Source: Streptosporangiaceae bacterium | Lineage (GTDB): Bacteria; Actinomycetota; Actinomycetes; Streptosporangiales; Streptosporangiaceae | Length of the DNA stretch: 6,700 bases | Assembly: GCA_030045295.1 (NCBI GenBank) | Contig: JASIGD010000066.1 | Span: 1-6,700 of the forward strand | Direction of reading: 5' to 3' | Part shown: positions 4,576-6,700 of the stretch, piece after piece | How positions within the stretch are numbered: position 1 is the stretch's first letter | How the letters are laid out: the number at the start of each line of letters is the position of its first letter | Program-made: the position numbers and the translations under genes | Notes under the pieces: model-generated | Seen by the model: only the letters and a program-made list of their open reading frames with translations | Databases searched by the model: none | Told to the model about the DNA's origin: nothing

Positions 4576-6453
4576 GCGCAGGCGGCGGCGATCGTCCGGC
4601 AGGCGCTGGGTGATCCCGGCGCGGTCAAGGAATTCCAGCAGCGGGATCACGACCCGCCGGGTGGTCCCCAGCGCTTGCCTGGCCTCGGCCGCGGTGAACG
4701 GCTGCGGCAGTCCCGCGAGCGTCCGCGCCGCCTTCGCGTCGGCGCCCGGAGCCAGCACGACCTGCTCGGTCACCCGCAGCAAAAGGCCCGCCCGCGCGGC
4801 CGCCGCGATCGCGCGCGCATCCAGGCCAAGCTCACGCAGCCGTCCCGCCTCCGGGGCCATGAACGGCGCATCGGCGAGGTCCGCCAGCACCGCTTTGACG
4901 CCCGCGGCCACCGGCGCAGGCAGCGAAGCAAGCGGCTCCGGGGGCTTCCGGGGTCGTTGCTCCCGGCCCTCTCCGGCCGTCCGGTCCCGGGCTTCCCGGC
5001 GCGGGGTCGGGCCGGCTTTCTCGTCCGCCGCCAGCCGCAGGTAACCGCCGAGCAGCCGCACGCGCGGCTGGGTTCCTTCCCCGGCGGGCGCGGCGGCCAG
5101 CGCCTCGACCAGGATCCGGTCCGGCAGCCGGAGGGCGGCCCGGGCCGCTTCAGGTGGCAAGCCGATCGCGAGCGGTTCGCGCCGGACGTACGCGGCGACC
5201 TCTTCGGCTAGGCGACGGCGCAGGTCGCTCCAGCGTCCGGGATCGGCGAGCCATCCGGCGGCCACGGGCGGCGGAGCGCCGGTGAGCCCCATGGCCGCCA
5301 CCGCCCTCGCCTGCAACAGCCCGTGCCGGCGCAGCAGGTCGGCTGCGGCCGGGACGTCCGGCCAGCCCGCCAGCTCACGCCCTGCGGCCGCCGCCGCTCC
5401 GCGCCGCGCGAGCGCGGGTGGCGTCACGTCGAGCACCGTGGCTCCGAGGATCATGACGCCCGCGCTGCCCGGGTCGCGGAGCAGCACGCGGTCGCCCACG
5501 TGCAGCGGCAACGGGTCCCTGAGGGTCAGGCGGGCTATCGCGAGATCGGGATCTCCCAGCGGGCGGATCCGGGCCAGTGCGCGGGCGGATCCGATGTGCA
5601 GGGTCATCTCCGGCGGCAGCCGCAGTCGCTGCGGCAGCGACACCCTGACGTCGGCCAGCCTGGCCATCGTCCAGCGGCCCGTGCCCACCAGGGCCATCCC
5701 CCGGGCCGGAACGTCCGCCGGAACGCCGCGCAGGTTCAGCGCCACCCTGGCTACCCCGCTGACCGACGTCACCGGCTCGTTCATCGACTCGATGCCCCGG
5801 ATCCTGGCCGGGCGCATGGACGGGGTGAGCAGCAGCTCCTGGCCGGTCGAGACCGTCCCGGCGGGCAGCGTGCCGGTGACCACCGTGCCGCTCCCCCTGA
5901 TGCTGAACGATCTGTCCACCCACAGCCGGACCGGCGCGGCGGCGTCCGGAACGGGCAGTGAGGCGGCCAGCCGCGCCAGCGCCGCCCGCAGTTCGGGTAG
6001 TCCGGCGCCGGTCACCGCGCTCACCGCGACCGCGTCGACGGCGCCCAGGCTGGTCGCGGCGATCTTCTCCGCCGCCTGCCGCGTCGCGGGGCCGGGATCG
6101 GCCAGGTCGGAGCGGGTCACGGCGAGCAGGCCGTGCCGGATGCCGACCGCGTCGACGGCGGCCAGGTGCTCGGCTGACTGCGGCATCCAGCCGCCGTCCG
6201 CGGCGACCACGAACAGCACGGCGGGGACCGGACCGATGCCGGACAGCATGTTCGGCACGAACCGCTCGTGGCCCGGCACGTCCACGAAGGCCAGGCGTTC
6301 CCCGCCGGGCAGCTTCATCCAGGCGAACCCGAGGTCGATCGTCAGTCCCCGGCGCCGCTCTTCGGCCCACCGGTCAGGTTCCATCCCCGTCAGCGCCCGG
6401 ACCAGCGCGGACTTGCCATGGTCCACGTGTCCCGCGGTGGCGATGACCTGCAT
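4564..6453 (-). CDS. selB: Selenocysteine-specific translation elongation factor SelB
   Basis: A 629-residue GTPase that carries Sec-tRNA-Sec to the ribosome at UGA codons marked by a SECIS hairpin. The EF-Tu-like part shows G1 GHVDHGKS (8-15), G2 T38 in RGLTIDLGFAW, G3 DVPGHE (58-63), G4 as TRSD (113-116, arginine in place of the usual lysine) and G5-like SAVTG (145-149). Domain 2 begins near 175 (VRLWVDRSFSIRGSGTVVTG). The C-terminal half holds winged-helix domains; the last (about 586-618, FTAAEARQALGTTRR with LLEFLDRAGITQRL) is the typical SECIS-binding one. A proline/arginine/glutamate-rich segment (about 478-507) looks like a flexible linker. Length matches E. coli SelB (614). ATG at 6453 is the first residue of the expected MQVIATAGHVDHGKS. 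It follows selA by 18 bp, so the two form an operon, possibly with translational coupling. Confidence 0.96.
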   Translation of the reverse strand: MQVIATAGHVDHGKSALVRALTGMEPDRWAEERRRGLTIDLGFAWMKLPGGERLAFVDVPGHERFVPNMLSGIGPVPAVLFVVAADGGWMPQSAEHLAAVDAVGIRHGLLAVTRSDLADPGPATRQAAEKIAATSLGAVDAVAVSAVTGAGLPELRAALARLAASLPVPDAAAPVRLWVDRSFSIRGSGTVVTGTLPAGTVSTGQELLLTPSMRPARIRGIESMNEPVTSVSGVARVALNLRGVPADVPARGMALVGTGRWTMARLADVRVSLPQRLRLPPEMTLHIGSARALARIRPLGDPDLAIARLTLRDPLPLHVGDRVLLRDPGSAGVMILGATVLDVTPPALARRGAAAAAGRELAGWPDVPAAADLLRRHGLLQARAVAAMGLTGAPPPVAAGWLADPGRWSDLRRRLAEEVAAYVRREPLAIGLPPEAARAALRLPDRILVEALAAAPAGEGTQPRVRLLGGYLRLAADEKAGPTPRREARDRTAGEGREQRPRKPPEPLASLPAPVAAGVKAVLADLADAPFMAPEAGRLRELGLDARAIAAAARAGLLLRVTEQVVLAPGADAKAARTLAGLPQPFTAAEARQALGTTRRVVIPLLEFLDRAGITQRLPDDRRRLRSGG

Positions 6454-6471
6454 GGCGGCGGTTTCCGGGAG

Positions 6472-6700
6472 CTACGCCCGGCGGGCGGCGGCGCGGACCG
6501 CGTCGACCAGGCGGCGGTCGTCGTCCGGTGACACCGAACGCAGGTCGAGCAGGAGCCGGCCAGCCTCAATCCGGCCGACCACGGCGGGGACCTTACCGCG
6601 GGAGGCCGCCTCGCCGCGGCGCAGCGGCCCGGCCAGGGACTCGGGCAGGCTCACCGCCGCGCTGGGCAACGGGACACCGGGCGCCCCGCCGCCGCCGACC
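6472..6700 (-). CDS. selA: L-seryl-tRNA(Sec) selenium transferase SelA, C-terminal end
   Basis: The leftward frame is open from the right edge to TAG at 6474-6472, giving 75 C-terminal residues. SelA is a PLP enzyme that turns Ser-tRNA-Sec into Sec-tRNA-Sec with selenophosphate. The visible part matches the family's C-terminal domain: VGGGGAPG-like opening, then VPLPSAAVSLPESLAGPLRRG, then VVGRIEAGRLLLDLRSVSPDD. The order G-rich turn, PSxAVSL, PVVGRI and LLLDLR is characteristic. The catalytic lysine and PLP domain lie beyond the window. A short insertion (EAASRGK) precedes the VVGRI strand. The TTG-initiated subframe at 6669 is only an internal segment. Gene order selA-selB with an 18-bp gap supports the assignment. 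Confidence 0.92.
   Translation of the reverse strand, partial: VGGGGAPGVPLPSAAVSLPESLAGPLRRGEAASRGKVPAVVGRIEAGRLLLDLRSVSPDDDRRLVDAVRAAARRA

Noticed and set aside
5375..6370. 331-codon minus-strand frame overlapping selB
   Set aside because: Arginine/glycine-rich shadow of the intact SelB frame, with no family signature.
1..6700. CRISPR arrays, insertion sequences, SECIS elements
   Set aside because: No spaced direct repeats, transposase motifs or terminal repeats were seen, and no in-frame TGA with downstream hairpin occurs in a recognisable selenoprotein gene.

Overview
The window is very GC-rich, uses GTG as well as ATG starts, and carries an F420-dependent flavin/deazaflavin-type oxidoreductase. 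Together these point to an actinobacterium; I cannot name the genus from sequence alone. Its core is a selenocysteine (Sec) locus: the 3' end of selA, complete selB and the tRNA-Sec gene (selC), plus a stand-alone PheS-like ligase of the kind I recall being named SrmL ('PheS-related mystery ligase').

Layout, left to right. 1-519 (-): N-terminal 173 residues of MoaA, the radical-SAM enzyme of molybdenum cofactor synthesis. 578-1003 (-): PPOX-class F420-dependent oxidoreductase, probably co-transcribed with moaA. 1004-1440: a 437-bp gene-free interval with several inverted repeats and a possible promoter and structured leader. 1441-2583 (+): single-chain PheS-like catalytic domain fused to an FDX-ACB anticodon-binding domain. 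2710-2802 (-): tRNA-Sec, anticodon TCA, tail to tail with the ligase gene. 2884-4575 (+): GH13 alpha-glucosidase-type enzyme, divergent from selC. 4564-6453 (-): selB, whose stop region overlaps the GH13 gene by 12 nt. 6472-6700 (-): the last 75 codons of selA.

How the genes fit together. SerRS (elsewhere) charges tRNA-Sec with serine, SelA converts Ser-tRNA-Sec to Sec-tRNA-Sec using selenophosphate, and SelB delivers it to UGA codons carrying a SECIS hairpin. MoaA belongs to molybdopterin synthesis, and molybdenum-dependent formate dehydrogenase is a classic selenoprotein, so a Moco/Sec/formate dehydrogenase neighbourhood is a reasonable inference. No selD or selenoprotein gene is visible here. 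The unexplained partner is the PheS-like ligase. It keeps the class II aminoacyl-tRNA synthetase adenylation motifs but has changed residues where PheS binds phenylalanine, and it lies beside tRNA-Sec. That pairing is the most interesting signal in the window.
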